Shown piece by piece: positions 11,457-23,733 of a stretch of DNA of 64,000 nt. How positions within the stretch are numbered: position 1 is the first letter of the stretch; the number at the start of each line of letters is the position of its first letter. Under the pieces are notes generated by a model. It was not told the DNA's origin, made no database searches, and saw only the letters and a list, made by a program, of their open reading frames with translations. The stretch is from Branchiostoma floridae (lineage: Eukaryota > Chordata > Leptocardii > Amphioxiformes > Branchiostomatidae). A program made the position numbers and the translations under genes. The DNA is taken from NCBI RefSeq assembly GCF_000003815.2, contig NC_049980.1, forward strand, positions 8,729,431 through 8,793,430, in the 5' to 3' direction.

Positions 11457-13629
11457 CATGCATATTGATACAAGTCCGTATGAGGACCGTATTGATGTCT
11501 TAGCCTCTACCAGGCTTCACAGGCCGCTGGAAAAAGAATAGAAAATGGACAAGCATAGATGGATAACATACCAGAGTAGTTAACTGGGTCACAAACCATA
11601 CTGCCTCGGCCAGCTGACTCCTCTGGCATGTTATGTGTCTATATTGGTCCAATTTCTACTATTTTTAGCCTGGCAGAGTCAAGAAACTCCATACAGACCT
11701 CATACGGACTTAACATACACACGTGTGAACTATCCTTCTAGTAAAAAGGGGGTGTTATCACTAATGGTTTTCCTACGGCTGTCTATTGGAAACCGTATTG
11801 CGCCATAAGTTGAATTCCTCTTTTACAAATCCTATAAAAGCATCGTCGAATGCGATCATAGTCCACGTGTGTTGTCCTCGTAACTTTTGTTTGTTTGCTG
11901 GAAGCTAAGATGGTAGTGAGCTTTCAAATCGTCTTTTGAAAAAACTTTCTTTCCTCCTTGTGGTCAAGGTCAAGGTCTAAGTAGGAAGGTGGAAGACGTT
12001 AGTTTGCATCTTTAAGAACCTTCAGGAGAATGTGGAAATATCTAAGACTGTTCGTGAGTTCAGAAATAAGAAAACATAACGGGATAGCCGCGCCATGTTT
12101 GGGCCCTACTAGTATTTCTTTACACCACACTTGTGACCCTGTCGGCTGAACCTTGCTATATGTGCTAGGATTATTTGTTAGCACAGGGGCATTATATACT
12201 AAGTAATGTCTTTAGTTACCAGGATTAGTACCCCAGACCTGACGAAAGTGTCTGTAGACATTGAATACAGGGGCTACTATAGCTTGCACATTCACTCGTG
12301 CATCCAAAAGCTATACAGTCAGAAGACACGAACAGTTCGTCATAACTCGCTTTGACCGGAGTTGCATGTGGTCAAGGCATGTCTAATACTCAACCACTGC
12401 ACGCAGGTTGATATTGTTTTGAATTCCCAGTATCATTGAAAAGGAAAGAAAAGAGGAAGGAAAGTGTAATCAAGCGTGCGATCTTGTAGTCTACCTGCGT
12501 GGTCAAACATTGCTCTAATAGGTACCATAACTTTCCACCTACGGGTATGGGCAGCCTTTCTGGGCTGGAGGGGATGAGTTTGGTCCAATTTACCTGTTGA
12601 AAGAACACAGGTGATCACATTTGCCCTTTCGTTTGGCTATTAACCTAGCTAGTGAAATAGGTTCCTATTATCGATTTTGTAGAATCATTTAGAAAACAGG
12701 AGTTGCAATTGTAAGATCGGGAACTTAAGCCTATCTTCTCCCTCAGGGCTATTCAGATTTAGGATGATCTTAAGGTATCAAGGCGCCTTGAGGGGTAAGC
12801 CTCTGTTTTAATGAGTTAAGGTATTCCCCTCTACTCTGCTCACAGCGTGTCTTCGTGCTTCTTAATAACATCCATAAATCTTGGATGAAAACTTTTCGTC
12901 TCATGCATTTTTCGCACGTAAAGTTTCTTCTAAGAAACTAGCTACCTCCGGGGTTTAAAAACGCCTGCATTCATTCTGGAAAGTGGGTAGCAAAGTGGGC
13001 TTGTTAACGTTCTTGTAAAGTACGTGAGGGTGGAATCTTTAACGTTATTTCCGGGTAAAAACGTTTCATCGTCAAGTGCATCTCCGGCCAAGTAGTCACC
13101 CTGAGAAAGTCGCTACGCATTCAAACTCCTTATAGTGCATCTGTCCTTGAGAAAGTGGAATCTACTTATGGCCATAAGGCAAAACTGATTGGCAAATTCA
13201 ACTCGCCGTCACTTTTGATCTCTTTAAGTGCAACAGCGGCGGTCCAATTTAAACCTCCTGAAGTGGGCGTATGGCTAAGTGCCTTGGGTGGTATAGAGGG
13301 GTGTGTGGAAGGTTTCAATGGACATTTATGTAGCCTTGCATGCAGGCCTCCCTGACAAAAATGTTCCAAATTTTACTGGGTATTAATGCTTATTCCTTAG
13401 CTAGTACGTGCAGTCTATAACATGGCAGTCTATAACATGGATGTATTAGTTTTATCTGCAAAATCTTACAGGTTTGCTTAATCCCATCGCCATTTTCATT
13501 ATTACCGTACCATGGTGTGGCTCGTGGCTAGATGTGAATCACGCAATGGCAATTTTCTTTTAGATATCAACAATTACTGTGTAAGAAGACGTCGTTATAT
13601 TTGCCCAGGGCAAACTGTAAGGAGTCCTT
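11457..13629. other. Non-coding stretch
   Basis: No gene recognised. A 15-bp tandem duplication, CAGTCTATAACATGG, lies at 13411-13440. Confidence 0.6.
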
Positions 13630-14015
13630 CTACCTTCGACGTGTTTTCGGTAGCGTTTGTGTATATGTTTGCGGACGAACAGCATAACTCGATAGGGCCT
13701 AAATTGATCGTCTTGGTAGATCTAAACATCCCGAGTATTTCTTTATGAGACCTCGAAATGGTTAGATTTTGGGCCTCCTAGCGGTTCGTTACGGTGCCGC
13801 AACAGGTTTCGATATCCAGTGTCCTGGACATGCTATCCTAGATGGATTGTCTTGACGTTTCGCATGCGGATACGTCTCGATGAGACCTCGAAATGATTAG
13901 ATATTTGGCCCCTTAGCGGCTTGTTACGGTACTGCAGGCGGAACGCCCCCTTTTAGATTTGATATCTCGCGTTCTGTCCAATGGTAGATAGCTCTCGTCC
14001 TTTACTATAACATTT
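13630..14015 (+). mobile_element. Family A copy with a duplicated module
   Basis: Starts TTTTCGGTAGCGTTTGTGTA. The block GAGACCTCGAAATG-TTAGAT, GGGCC-CCTAGCGG, TTACGGT-C-GCA occurs twice (about 13747 and 13881). Confidence 0.78.
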
Positions 14016-14604
14016 TGCATTTAATATGACGTTGCTATACACAAAGTCTACATCAAGGCGATGATAACACCAAGCTCTCGTCGATTTCGATTGGAAAGAC
14101 ACTCGATCTGGTTCTAAAATTAAATTGCCGACATGCCGTCTCTAAAGCTCTATGTAGTCTTTTTCTCAAGCAATGCCGCTGCCGCTATGCCGCAAGAAAC
14201 CCGCACATCGTACGAGTGAAGAAAGCGTTTCTGATCCTCACTAAGTATTCGGCGGCAAAGAAGATTTCTCCGCGCCGGTTTGGGCGGGAATCAATTTGCT
14301 GCCTGCAAGACTCTCGTCCCAAGTGTTGGCACAATTACCAGCAATCTTGCTGCCAATTTTCTTGGTTGTTGATTTCTGAGATCTCCAAAACACTCGAGAG
14401 AAGGCTGGAGATGATGGAGTTTGTGCCCCCTTGATATTCTCTTCACCTGCACGGAGAGAGTGGCCCTTGAACGGCCGGCGCCCGGCGAACGTGTTTTCCC
14501 CGATAACGAGTTTGATTTACTGGGATTCTCTGAAAGCGTTTAGCGTGTAGCTCAGGGGCATAGCGGGGAGGCTCAGCGGGGTGAGGCGGGGACAACACCG
14601 TTAT
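14016..14604. other. Non-coding stretch, nothing recognised
   Basis: An open frame at 14216-14434 has no recognisable product or splice context. Confidence 0.55.
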
Positions 14605-14959
14605 GGTGGGATCTCACTTCACTTCGGGCACCGGTGCGGCACTGTGGGGTTCGCTCACCGGTGCGGCACTGTTGTTTTATTCGTTTCCTATTGGGGTAGG
14701 TCCTCTTTTGTGATACTAGTACATGAATAAGACCATAAAGTCTTGATTAAAGGCATGAATATTTGGCGAAGGCATGTGTTCGTGGAACTCTAGTTTAAAA
14801 TAATTCAGACATTGCGTAACACGTAGCAGTATGACTTAGAAGACAACAAAATACACAAAACGAAAGAAAACCCGTCGACCTTTATCTATGAAATTCGTTG
14901 CGTAATCTTTCGAACCCCGCAGCGCCGCACCGGTGCCCCAAGTGCAGTGAGATACCACC
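14605..14959. mobile_element. Family C TIR element
   Basis: The left end has GGTGGGATCTCACTTCACTT and GGGCACCGGTGCGGC; the right end mirrors it (GCCGCACCGGTGCCCCAAG, then CAGTGAGATACCACC). The core holds GACTTAGAAGACAACAAAAT, shared with 16.42-16.67 kb. Confidence 0.85.
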
Positions 14960-15496
14960 TTTCGGTTCCGTCAACTTCGTAATCCATCATGCGTTTGTTT
15001 CACTCGATCTTTAAAGTTTTTTTCCCATTTCTTTTCATCCAACCCTACTGATGTAATAACTAGCGATACAACGTTCAGTTATTGCTTTTTTTGCCGGATG
15101 CTTCTTCAAATTTCTAATCGGCAAATCGATATTCTTTAATAAAGACTTTCAGAACTGTGAAGAAGAGTTGAAAATTACTTGTGTTGACGTCTCGCGTCAC
15201 GTCTTTTGTAAGAGATTATTAGAGCGGATAATCTCAGATTAATCACTTCATTCCGCGTCAGCTGTAACGATCTTAATCGCCTGTAATACCTCTGGAGCGG
15301 GAATTAAAGATGGCGTGATAAAGTCTTTCGAGGATTAGACAGGATGTTGATAGACATCTCTGGTGAAGAAATTACCGCGTCTTCAAACTGGAAAGGTAAT
15401 TCTAAATGATCTCGTCAAATTGCCCAGTCATCACCGTAATTGCTAGACATTAGATATTCGAGTGATTTATTTTATGAGGGGGTCTCTTCCGGTTCA
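14960..15496. other. Non-coding, nothing recognised
   Basis: AT-rich. No repeat partner noticed. Confidence 0.6.
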
Positions 15497-15605
15497 ATGA
15501 CCGCGCGAGTGGGTAGAGTGGTCGCCTGAGTTTTATCCACGACCAAGCCATACCAAAGGCTTTTTATTAAATGGTACATGCTGCTTCCTCTGCTTAGCAC
15601 TCGGG
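15497..15605 (+). mobile_element. SINE group 2 copy
   Basis: GAGTGGGTAGAGTGGTCGCC resembles a tRNA A-box half. CCAAGCCATACCAAAGGC, AAATGGTACATGCTGC and TTAGCACTCGG follow. Inverted relatives are near 21.2-21.4 and 36.9-37.1 kb. Confidence 0.65.
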
Positions 15606-15611
15606 AAAGAG

Positions 15612-15793
15612 TACAGTCAAACCTGTCTATAGTGGCCACTCAAGGGACCGGACAAATGTGGCCACTATAGACAGGTGGCCTCTGTATAGAGGTGGCAACT
15701 TGTAGATAAAATACCCAAGGGACCGACAAAAAGTGGCCACTATGGACTGGCGGCCCCTCTGTAGAGGTGGCCCCTAATACAGGTTTGACTGTA
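15612..15793. mobile_element. Family H TIR element flanked by TA
   Basis: TA-CAGTCAAACCTGT at the left and ACAGGTTTGACTG-TA at the right are perfect inverted ends with a TA on each side, as for Tc1/mariner-type MITEs. The interior is a double AGTGGCCACTAT... unit with AGGTGGCC. Confidence 0.9.
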
Positions 15794-16308
15794 TACACTT
15801 TGGTAAATACGCATGGTGGTTGAACACACACCACCACCAGTGGACTAGCATCCCGTAGTTGTAGCAATTGGACAATGTTGTGCGTCCCAAGGGAAATTCA
15901 AAAGGGAGATGGGCGCCGCCCTATGCACCACCTGGTGCGCGACTTTGACTTACATGTCAGGTTACTTAGCTGTGTAGCTGTGCTCTACATTTTGTATCAT
16001 GTAGTTATGCTATCTATTTGTCACTATTCGTACTTGTTAGCGACGCACCCGATACCGTTACTATTTAGTAAAAGAAGTGTCAAAGAATTGCATTTCTATC
16101 AAGTGCGAAGCGAAGCTGATACTCTGAGAGCTGTGATCGCCATGGACAAGATATCGAGACAGTTACAGACAGAAAGAAATGCTTCGTTATTGATCCAAGC
16201 CAAGCGAAATTCGACACCGGCAAGGTTCGACGGAAAACAACGAAATGGCTTTACACTGGTGATTACTAAGTATTCCAACAGGCAAACACAAAAGTTGCAT
16301 GATGAATA

Positions 16309-16988
16309 GTTACCTCCATGAAAAATGGAGGTATTGTTTCTTGTGTGTCCGTTTGTCTGTCGGTGTGTCTGTCTTGTGTTTGTATTTCAGGATATTTGTG
16401 GTCAGCATAACTTAAGGTGCCCTCTCACTACACTCGTGTCACGCTTGCGTCGCTGCGGGGTTCGTTTACTGCGTTACTGTTTTGTTATTTTCTCCGATTT
16501 TTTATAAGTTAGATGCTGCGTAATAATATATAAATGTATGACTTAGAAGACAACAAAATACACAAAACGTAAGAAAATTCGTTCTTTATCTCTGAAATTC
16601 GTTGAGTAACGTTATCTTTCGAACCCCGCAGTGACGCAAGCTTGACGCAAGTGCAGTGAGAGTGCACCGGAAAGAACCTCTGGATGGATTTTAATGCTAT
16701 GTGGTATGCAGGCATGGGGTTGGAAAGACTAAGGTCAAGGTCGATTTTGTACTCCCTGGTGTGTAACCTTGGTACTGCAGCAGAACTTTTGGTAAGGTTT
16801 TTGTAGCTTTTGTCCTAGGCATGCCATGTGGTCTTGATTTTTTGAATGGCAGATAGCTTTTATGCAAGGAAGAGATGATGTAGGTTGGATTAATCCCCCT
16901 AGCAGCTAGCTCTGGAAATGCATGGACGGTTGCGTGCAAGCATTTCGTCTTTTGTCTACAAACGCCTTTGCCAAAGTTTGCAGGCATT
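16309..16988 (+). mobile_element. Family A copy interrupted by a family C element
   Basis: The left part (16309-16415) runs from TTACCTCCATGAAAAATGG and AGGTATTG to GTGGTCAGCATAACTT. The right part (16669-16988) resumes with AAGAACCTCTGGATGG and continues AAGGTCAAGGTCGATTTTG, GGTACTGCAGCAGAAC, TGTGGTCTTGATTTT. Confidence 0.8.
16416..16668. mobile_element. Family C TIR element inserted into family A
   Basis: Inverted ends of about 48 bp: GGTGCCCTCTCACTACACT ... and ... AGTGCAGTGAGAGTGCACC. GCGGGGTTCG and CGAACCCCGC mark their inner limit. The core contains GACTTAGAAGACAACAAAAT. About 253 bases. Confidence 0.9.
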
Positions 16989-18182
16989 CCCCCAAGTCTT
17001 CGACTGCAGGGTTAGGGTAGATGCGACTTTTTTTTAAATGCACATCTTGATTTCTCTCTAGGATTCTTGCAAGGCGATTTTCTACATCATGACCTCAATT
17101 TCGGCAAGCAATGCCCAGGTAATTTTCTCTTCACACGTACGTGAATCAGGTGGGGATAGCGGCATCCATCAAGCCTAGACTAATATTTAGGAGATCCCTC
17201 AGATATTAAACATAGTAAGCACGATATTCTGTAAGAAATGAATAGAAGGTAGCCTCCGTATGGAGTATTTACACCTAGATCTGAATCATACTGAAAACCT
17301 TGGCCTTCACATGTTCGTATGTACACTGCGCACACAAAAGGTGCCCTTTTGCATTATGATTAAGTATTGCCGACAGGAGCCATACAGTTGGGTAGCTTGA
17401 TAGATAAAGAGAACCGAAGGAGGAAAAGCCTTCGATTTATAACTGTAGTAAGTTACCTATAGAAATTGGCTCTATCGCGAAGTTCTCAAAAGTGAGAGGC
17501 TAGATATGGCCATGATTAAGGTTGTACCGATGTATATAGTATATACGTGGATCCTTCAATTACTTCTTCCTAAGCCGTATCAAAGCTATACAGCGCTAGA
17601 AAGAAGACTCTGATCTAAGTATAAATGGGCCACTTTCAACACCAAACTATCCAGCCAGTTATCAATGTTTGCAAAGGTGTAAACGTTTGGAAAGGGAAGA
17701 AAATATCGACAATTCCGTTGAATGAGCGCGGAAAAACATGTCACGGTGGCTTGAACGGAAACCCAAAATTATCTTCTAGAATTTCGCTTTCTCTAAAGCA
17801 TCAAGTATTGGGGAGAGTGTGGAGAATTCTGCGTCCTTGAAATCGCTGCAATTCTAATTTGAAATCTGTTTGTGGATTCAAAACAAAAGATATCATGTGT
17901 CTGACAAGTTTCTTTCTTTGTTGTTTCGTTTCACATAACTGACAGAATGTGCAATTTTTTTTGGGGGGGGGGGGTCCTAGGACTTGACTTTCTAGCGTGA
18001 TGTCCCGTGTTTCACTTGTTCAGTTGTTGAACCATGAAATCACTCGGCTCCACTCAACTTCTCCTCTACTTTACAAGAAAGTCCCAAGCACCGCCCTCCC
18101 TCTCAGTCAAATTTGAATGGGATTAAGCCTGACTACATGATGAAATGCATCACGCTGCGCTAATAATTCTCTGATCTAAGCT
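16989..18182. other. Non-coding stretch
   Basis: A T8G12 run is at 17954-17974. No gene recognised. Confidence 0.6.
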
Positions 18183-18315
18183 TATATAGCGTACCGTCTG
18201 AGGTAAGCTCATATCCTGGGAGCAACGTGCGGCAGAGAGCACCGTGTAGCCCGGGAGAGAAGCAGTCGGCGGCCGGTGATCCTCGCGGCCCGCTAGCGTG
18301 ACACAGGACCATCAG
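18183..18315 (+). promoter_or_regulatory. Possible TATA promoter and non-coding first exon
   Basis: TATATAG at 18183-18189 is followed by a short GC-rich stretch rich in CpG (CAGTCGGCGGCCGGTGATCC) that ends in CATCAG|GTAAAG at 18315/18316, a good donor. This would suit a 5'-UTR exon transcribed rightwards. No downstream coding exon was linked to it. Confidence 0.25.
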
Positions 18316-19048
18316 GTAAAGGGGGTATTAAACATATGTTTTATCATGTAATAGACTGGTAGGCTTCTGGAAAATATTTCGTGACATGATCTACAGATCT
18401 TTATCTGTTAATGTAGCTATCAATTTTAAAGAAATTGTGTTAGGTTTTGGAATATACATAGCTAATCTCCCAAATGTTTACATGGTAATCAATCTATTAG
18501 TCACCATAGCAAAATATATAATTTCGAATATGTGGTTAAGTGCCGATAAGGACACACCAATATTCGTGCGGTGACGACGCCAACCTGCCACAGCTTCAGT
18601 GATATGATACCATTGCCACATTTTCTTCATCGCCACATCTTCTTGCCACCTGGTTCTTACACTTGGAATTTCAGGGAAAGAAACACATACAATAAGAGAG
18701 ACATAACGTTACCTGTTTTCGAAAGTTATCATTCAACTGTATTAAGGAATGCTGTAACGGCGGGGGTCACACGCAAGGATATCGAATCCGGCGTTTTTTT
18801 ACTTACAATTTTTGTTGTTGTTGTTGTTAACTTTGACGTGCTTAGCGGTACATAGGTCAGCAAGTTTCTTTGCTATTTCTATGGTAGGGTTTATTTTACA
18901 GGGAGAGGTTGCTAGCCACTTCACTTTAACCTGCCTGAAACTGGGTCCCTTCGTGTAGTCCCAACCGAAATGGCCTTCCCAGGATATTACTTATGTCTTC
19001 ATTCATAGTTAGAGTGTAAAAGACCTGTTTCTTCCAGATCACTTCAGT
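18316..19048. other. Non-coding stretch
   Basis: Contains a (TTG)n tract at 18814-18830. No gene recognised. Confidence 0.6.
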
Positions 19049-19090
19049 GTCACTGACGAAGGATAGTGGATTCTATCCGAAACGTCTGAC
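19049..19090 (+). ncRNA. Hammerhead-ribozyme-like core, probably in a retroelement tail
   Basis: GTCA (19049-19052), CTGACGA (19053-19059), a six-base-pair hairpin GGATAG/CTATCC (19061-19078), GAAACGTC (19079-19086) and TGAC (19087-19090) can be drawn as hammerhead stems I and II with a GTC cleavage site. One extra A at 19060 separates the CUGANGA box from stem II, which is not canonical. Downstream CATATCCAGTTGCTTGAGTA recurs at 1.07 and 28.55 kb, so this belongs to a dispersed element. Confidence 0.4.
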
Positions 19091-19815
19091 CGTTTCAAAA
19101 CCATATCCAGTTGCTTGAGTAACTACTTTCTGGCGTATTACTTATAGAGGCTAAACATTAAGACGAGTTTTGTCCAAGCTTAAATATTTTCGCTTCTTAC
19201 CTTATGTAAGGTTATACATCTTCACCATTACGTATCTTTATTGAAAGTGAGATAGCATCTTTCCATTTTGGTATTCTGATGCCTTGAGATATTTGATAAA
19301 TGGATTTTCTATGCATGGGTAAAGCCGATTTTGATATAATAAGTACATCGCAAATTAGAGAACTGCTCTATACCAATACTAAGTACCGCCCTCGAACATC
19401 TGTGTCGAAGCAATGCGCCATATACAACTCCGGGTGACTAGACCTACGCAACATTAACGACGAAGTGGTATTATACGGTAAAAATATGAACCATAAAAGG
19501 GCCGATAAGTGTCGATAGAATGCTTATAACGTCCTATAGTTCAATTTAATCTCGTAGTTTCAGCGGTAGTTGCCTTAGATATGGGGTATCCTGACATCAA
19601 GAGCACCCATGGGCGACCACTAGGAAGACATAAAGCTCTAACGGATGTCACAAGTACTAATACTGGTCCGTGTTCTTTTGCCAGTGGTTATGAATGAAGC
19701 TGACCTAATAAAGTAGTGACCAGGTAACGGTTTGATTAATAGGCTCTACATTTCATGCATTATCCGACGCCATCTGTTAGGTTTATACAAGTTTGCCAAT
19801 TCATTTGAAACCCAG

Positions 19816-19841
19816 CCCCCCCCCCCCCCCCAAAAAAAAAA
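19816..19841. repeat. Poly-C then poly-A run
   Basis: Sixteen C followed by ten A. Confidence 0.97.
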
Positions 19842-19909
19842 CACACCCAGATCCGATACCTCACTAGATTCGGCTGTGGATTTTCCAGAAACAATTAGAT
19901 ATCCAATAC

Positions 19910-20165
19910 CTTGAACATCAAGACCATAGCATGTCCAGGACAAATTATACAAAAACTGAACTACTGCTGCAGTGCCAGTGCCAAACGAGGGAGTGCAAAA
20001 TCGACCTTTGTGCCTTCTGAAGACCTAATCTCATATCGAAAAACATTGCGATACATCCAGAGGTTCTAAACTTATGCTGGACACAAATATCTAGAAACAG
20101 ACATACATACATGCAGACACTTTGTCACAGTCACATACAGACAGACACAAACAAACAAACATGTA
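19910..20165 (-). mobile_element. Family A copy, inverted
   Basis: AAGACCATAGCATGTCCAGG is the reverse complement of the family CCTGGACATGCTATGGTCTT. TGCTGCAGTGCC, AATCGACCTTTG and GGACACAAATATCTAGAAAC follow. Confidence 0.75.
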
Positions 20166-21179
20166 CATGTTTTATAGGTCTCTGCTCTCTTGTGAGAAAT
20201 GTCATCAGTTCAACAATGCGGTGACATATAATGGAATTAGAGCGGCGACGCCACCAGTGCTTAATACTACAGCTCTCTGAATTTTCCAACCTTCATTGCG
20301 CACCAAATGTTCCTTACCGATCACAGATAAGTGTGGCATAATCTATTCTATCTGTGCAGGTTTTAAGCAACCTTTCCTAAATTCATATTAAAGCATTTAT
20401 CGGGTTATGTTTTCTGTTCTCCCGTGAATGTAAACGTTGGGATATGTAATTGTTACTTCTTTTAACAATCTGATTCTTTCAGCGTGGTTAGATGAATGTT
20501 TGGATATACATCGTTTTTCGTCTTCCGCTGCGTTAGATGTACAATATTTACAAATCCTTTTGATTACTGTAGGAAGATGAAGTCTGCTTTCCTTAACGTT
20601 ATCAACAGTCATCTCATTGTTGAAACTTCCACGCCAACTGGTGCAGGTGTTAGGGTGATGGCCAGACACTCGATCGATACTGCCTCGCATCTTTCGCTAC
20701 ACCTACATGTCTTCGGTAGGTCCATTGACACCACCATTTATACCTTGTATCACGCTTCATCACATACTTCATATCTTCCCATTACATGTGAGGGTGTGAT
20801 GTTTCACGGGTGGGGTGAGCTTATTTCGGAGTAAGTGAATGAAGTCGGTAATATAGCTTTGCTGGCTTTGCGTGAGCTTCTCTTTACATGACTTATCTGA
20901 CCCAAGCAAAGCTAGGCTCACGTTAACGGACATGATCCGAGTACAGATTACGGTGCAACGACGATGTTTAGGCCAGTATAATCCCACATGTAAAGTCCCT
21001 ATAGCCTATCTGGAGAGGTGAAGTGAAGTTGGATGGCATTGCATCGCACTGAGTCTGGAATCTGCTTGGACAGACCAAGGTTCTGGATGGACAGCCGCTT
21101 GGACCCAAGAGGAAGGGCGCGTACCATTCGGTTATAGACACGTTATAGTTAAAAGTCATTCCCGCACTAGATGATGCAT
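20166..21179. other. Non-coding stretch, nothing recognised
   Basis: A 112-codon frame at 20496-20834 has no known motif and no good splice sites. Confidence 0.55.
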
Positions 21180-21440
21180 AGGACGGTGCCCATCTCCGTT
21201 TCAATAGCTATTAGGCCACACAATCACTACAGCACTGGTCTAGTCCATTGGTAGTGGAGTGTGTCTGTGTGTCGTCAACTACCATACTCTTTCCCAATAT
21301 GCCGAGGCCAATCAAGCAGAGAACGAAAGCGTTATGTACTACAGCTATTTCAAAGTCTTTGTTATGCAGAGGATCGAAATCACGACCTATCAATTGCAAG
21401 GCATACACTCTACCCACTCGGGAATTGCACCCGGTCTTGA
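21180..21440 (-). mobile_element. SINE group 2 copy, inverted
   Basis: On the minus strand, CCGAGTGGGTAGAGTGTATG (A-box region) and GTGATTTCGATCC (B-box-like) form a tRNA-like head. The body matches 36.90-37.15 kb (CCATCTCC, GCCACACAA, CACTACAGCAC, CTAGTCCA). Confidence 0.65.
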
Positions 21441-22229
21441 CTATAGTTACAAAAGTCAATATTTCTTTGGTTAAAGAAGGAAAGTGCATCTTTTTGATAG
21501 TACATGAAGGGATAGCGATACACTTTTTCTCAGCAAAATCTACAACGCTAGATAACATATATCCTTGCATATACTTTTAAACACGGTGATACCAGGAAAA
21601 TATATCTCAATGACCTGCGAATGACTTGTTGTATACCTTAGCGTAATGGGTAAGCTGTACATGTATACAGATTAAAACGACCTGGATGACGTAGTGCCAT
21701 AAATAACATAGCTACACTTAACCTAGCTGGAACTCGCGGAGAGTCATAACTTTTATTTCCAGTGCAAACCGCAAATATTACTCCGATTTTTAAGGTCATG
21801 TTAGTTCGATAGAATGGCATCCTCTGGGAACCCCAAAATAGATGCAAGCGTGTGAATAAAAAAGAAATTTCGTTAATAAAATTTTACCTATTTTTCATGA
21901 TCTACATGGCCACGAAGGTTGAACAAATAGCTAAATACAGAATATGGTATACAGAGCGATAGCTTCCTCATTCTGTTCTTTCACATCATCTTCTGTGACT
22001 TTGGAATTGACCTTGGCATTCTACGACATTAGTATTCGCTTTCCGATTTTTGTGTGCAACTCAAAGTAAATATACCGATCTCTATTTGCATGTTCTTGCC
22101 AACATGGACTAAATGATAGTATTGCATGGAAAATAAAAATACTATTACACGTAGTGTTACAAGCGAACAGTTGGACAAAGCATCTGGAGCTATGCTATCA
22201 CTATAACAACTAGTATTGTTTACATGCCT
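21441..22229. other. Non-coding, nothing recognised
   Basis: AT-rich, no repeat partner noticed. Confidence 0.6.
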
Positions 22230-22500
22230 CTTCCTTAAAACAAGTGTTAGCCTTTTTTGTTGTAAATTGACTACTGTGAAACCGATTTGACTCTGTTGAT
22301 ATTCTTGTCATTCTTACATTGCGAAGTGACTTAGTTTATGTTCATGTCATCCTGAGTTTTGTTGTATACTTAATTTTGACTGTCATTTTATATATCTTGA
22401 GCAGAAGACGTCTATAAGCTCATTACTGAGCTTTCTGTCGTATGCTCGTTAAATGTATGTGAATAAAACAAAATAAAAAATAAAAATAAATAAAACAAGT
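22230..22500 (+). mobile_element. Probable 3' end of a non-LTR retroelement
   Basis: A T/G-rich untranslated-looking stretch ends with AATAAAACAAAATAAAAAAT and further A-rich repeats, as expected for a 5'-truncated non-LTR copy. No coding remnant is present. Confidence 0.4.
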
Positions 22501-23733
22501 GTATACGAACTCACATAGTTTTTGTTGTACAATGTTGTCTGTGGCTGTCATTATACATAAAAAAAGTTCGTCTTTGGTTCACTTTACATCAGTGTTGCGC
22601 AATATTGTGCCTACTATATTTCCAGTATAGTCTGGTCGAAAACTTTTTTTTGAAACGGAAGAAAATCGATGCGCCCGGGGATGTCATGAGCGGGGAATAC
22701 TCTGAAGGAAAAGGATTCACAAAAATTACAAAATATGTCAGACCTAATACCAAAAGATGAATGACCACGACTTAGATGGACTTTCATCGATTCGATTTAG
22801 ATTACAGCTTATTTCCTCGAGCCCAGGTCAGACCATAGTCATCTACGGGCCTCCATTTGGACGATGTTACCCCTGCAAAGATGATAATGGACTGCAGGCG
22901 TATCTTTGAAGATGTCATAACGTATTACAAGTAGGTTCTGTTTTATTGACTTTTTTCCCGTGACCTTTGATTTTGCCTCCAGGTCATATGAGCCATCTTG
23001 AACATGTGAGGATCTCTCTTTGATGGAAAATCTTGTCTATGGGCCACGGTTCCTGGTCAAATCTCGCCCATACTTCAAAACCCAGACGTTGAAATCTCCT
23101 TGAGACCAACATGTAGTGTGAAGCCTTTGGTGGTCGTCTTTTATCGTAGGCGCCATGTGCGTTATCGCCCCGGCAATTTACACTGATTAATCAAAGTCCA
23201 AGGTTGCAATGGATGCCCTGTCGTTTTGAAGACATTGGGAGAAAGAAGAAATACCGCAATGGCTTGACGGCGGTGGAAACTCAGCATGCTAGCCAGTCAG
23301 GAAATGCTAACTTCGACCGAGGAAGGATAATCTAGAACTCATACACGTTCAAAGACACGTGTAGCAGTTAATCAGAACACAATGTTTTCCCGTGCACGCA
23401 CAGCAATACAAAGTAGTCCATTTCTTTCTGTTGTCCATATTAGACCACTGAGTGGCTTGGAACATCTCAACCTATTGCCAGCTCGGTGTAATTTCTGCAC
23501 TCCTGTCGCCATAAATACTTTATAAGCTTAGAGACCATGGACGGAAACTGTCCTTGGAAGACATGCTAACTTCGTTTTAAACTTAAACCGCCCTCCTTTT
23601 AAGTCTCGAAACCAAATGAAGCCCAAGCCGCCAACTGCTTAGTACGCTCACAGACGTACAATTTGTACGGACGTTCCATTAACTGTATTTGCAGAATAAA
23701 AAAAGGTATACCAACAAATGATCAATACGATTC
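22501..23733. other. Non-coding, nothing recognised
   Basis: No gene or repeat partner seen. Confidence 0.6.

Noticed and set aside
12227-12278. A second hammerhead-like pattern: CTGACGA, a hairpin, then GAATAC, with AGTACCCC/GGGGCTACT outside
   Set aside because: The GAAA box is broken, the hairpin loop is only two bases and there is no stem III. Probably chance.
15875-16309. 144-codon frame between two repeats
   Set aside because: It does not start with ATG, has no recognisable domain and no splice context; compatible with a chance frame.
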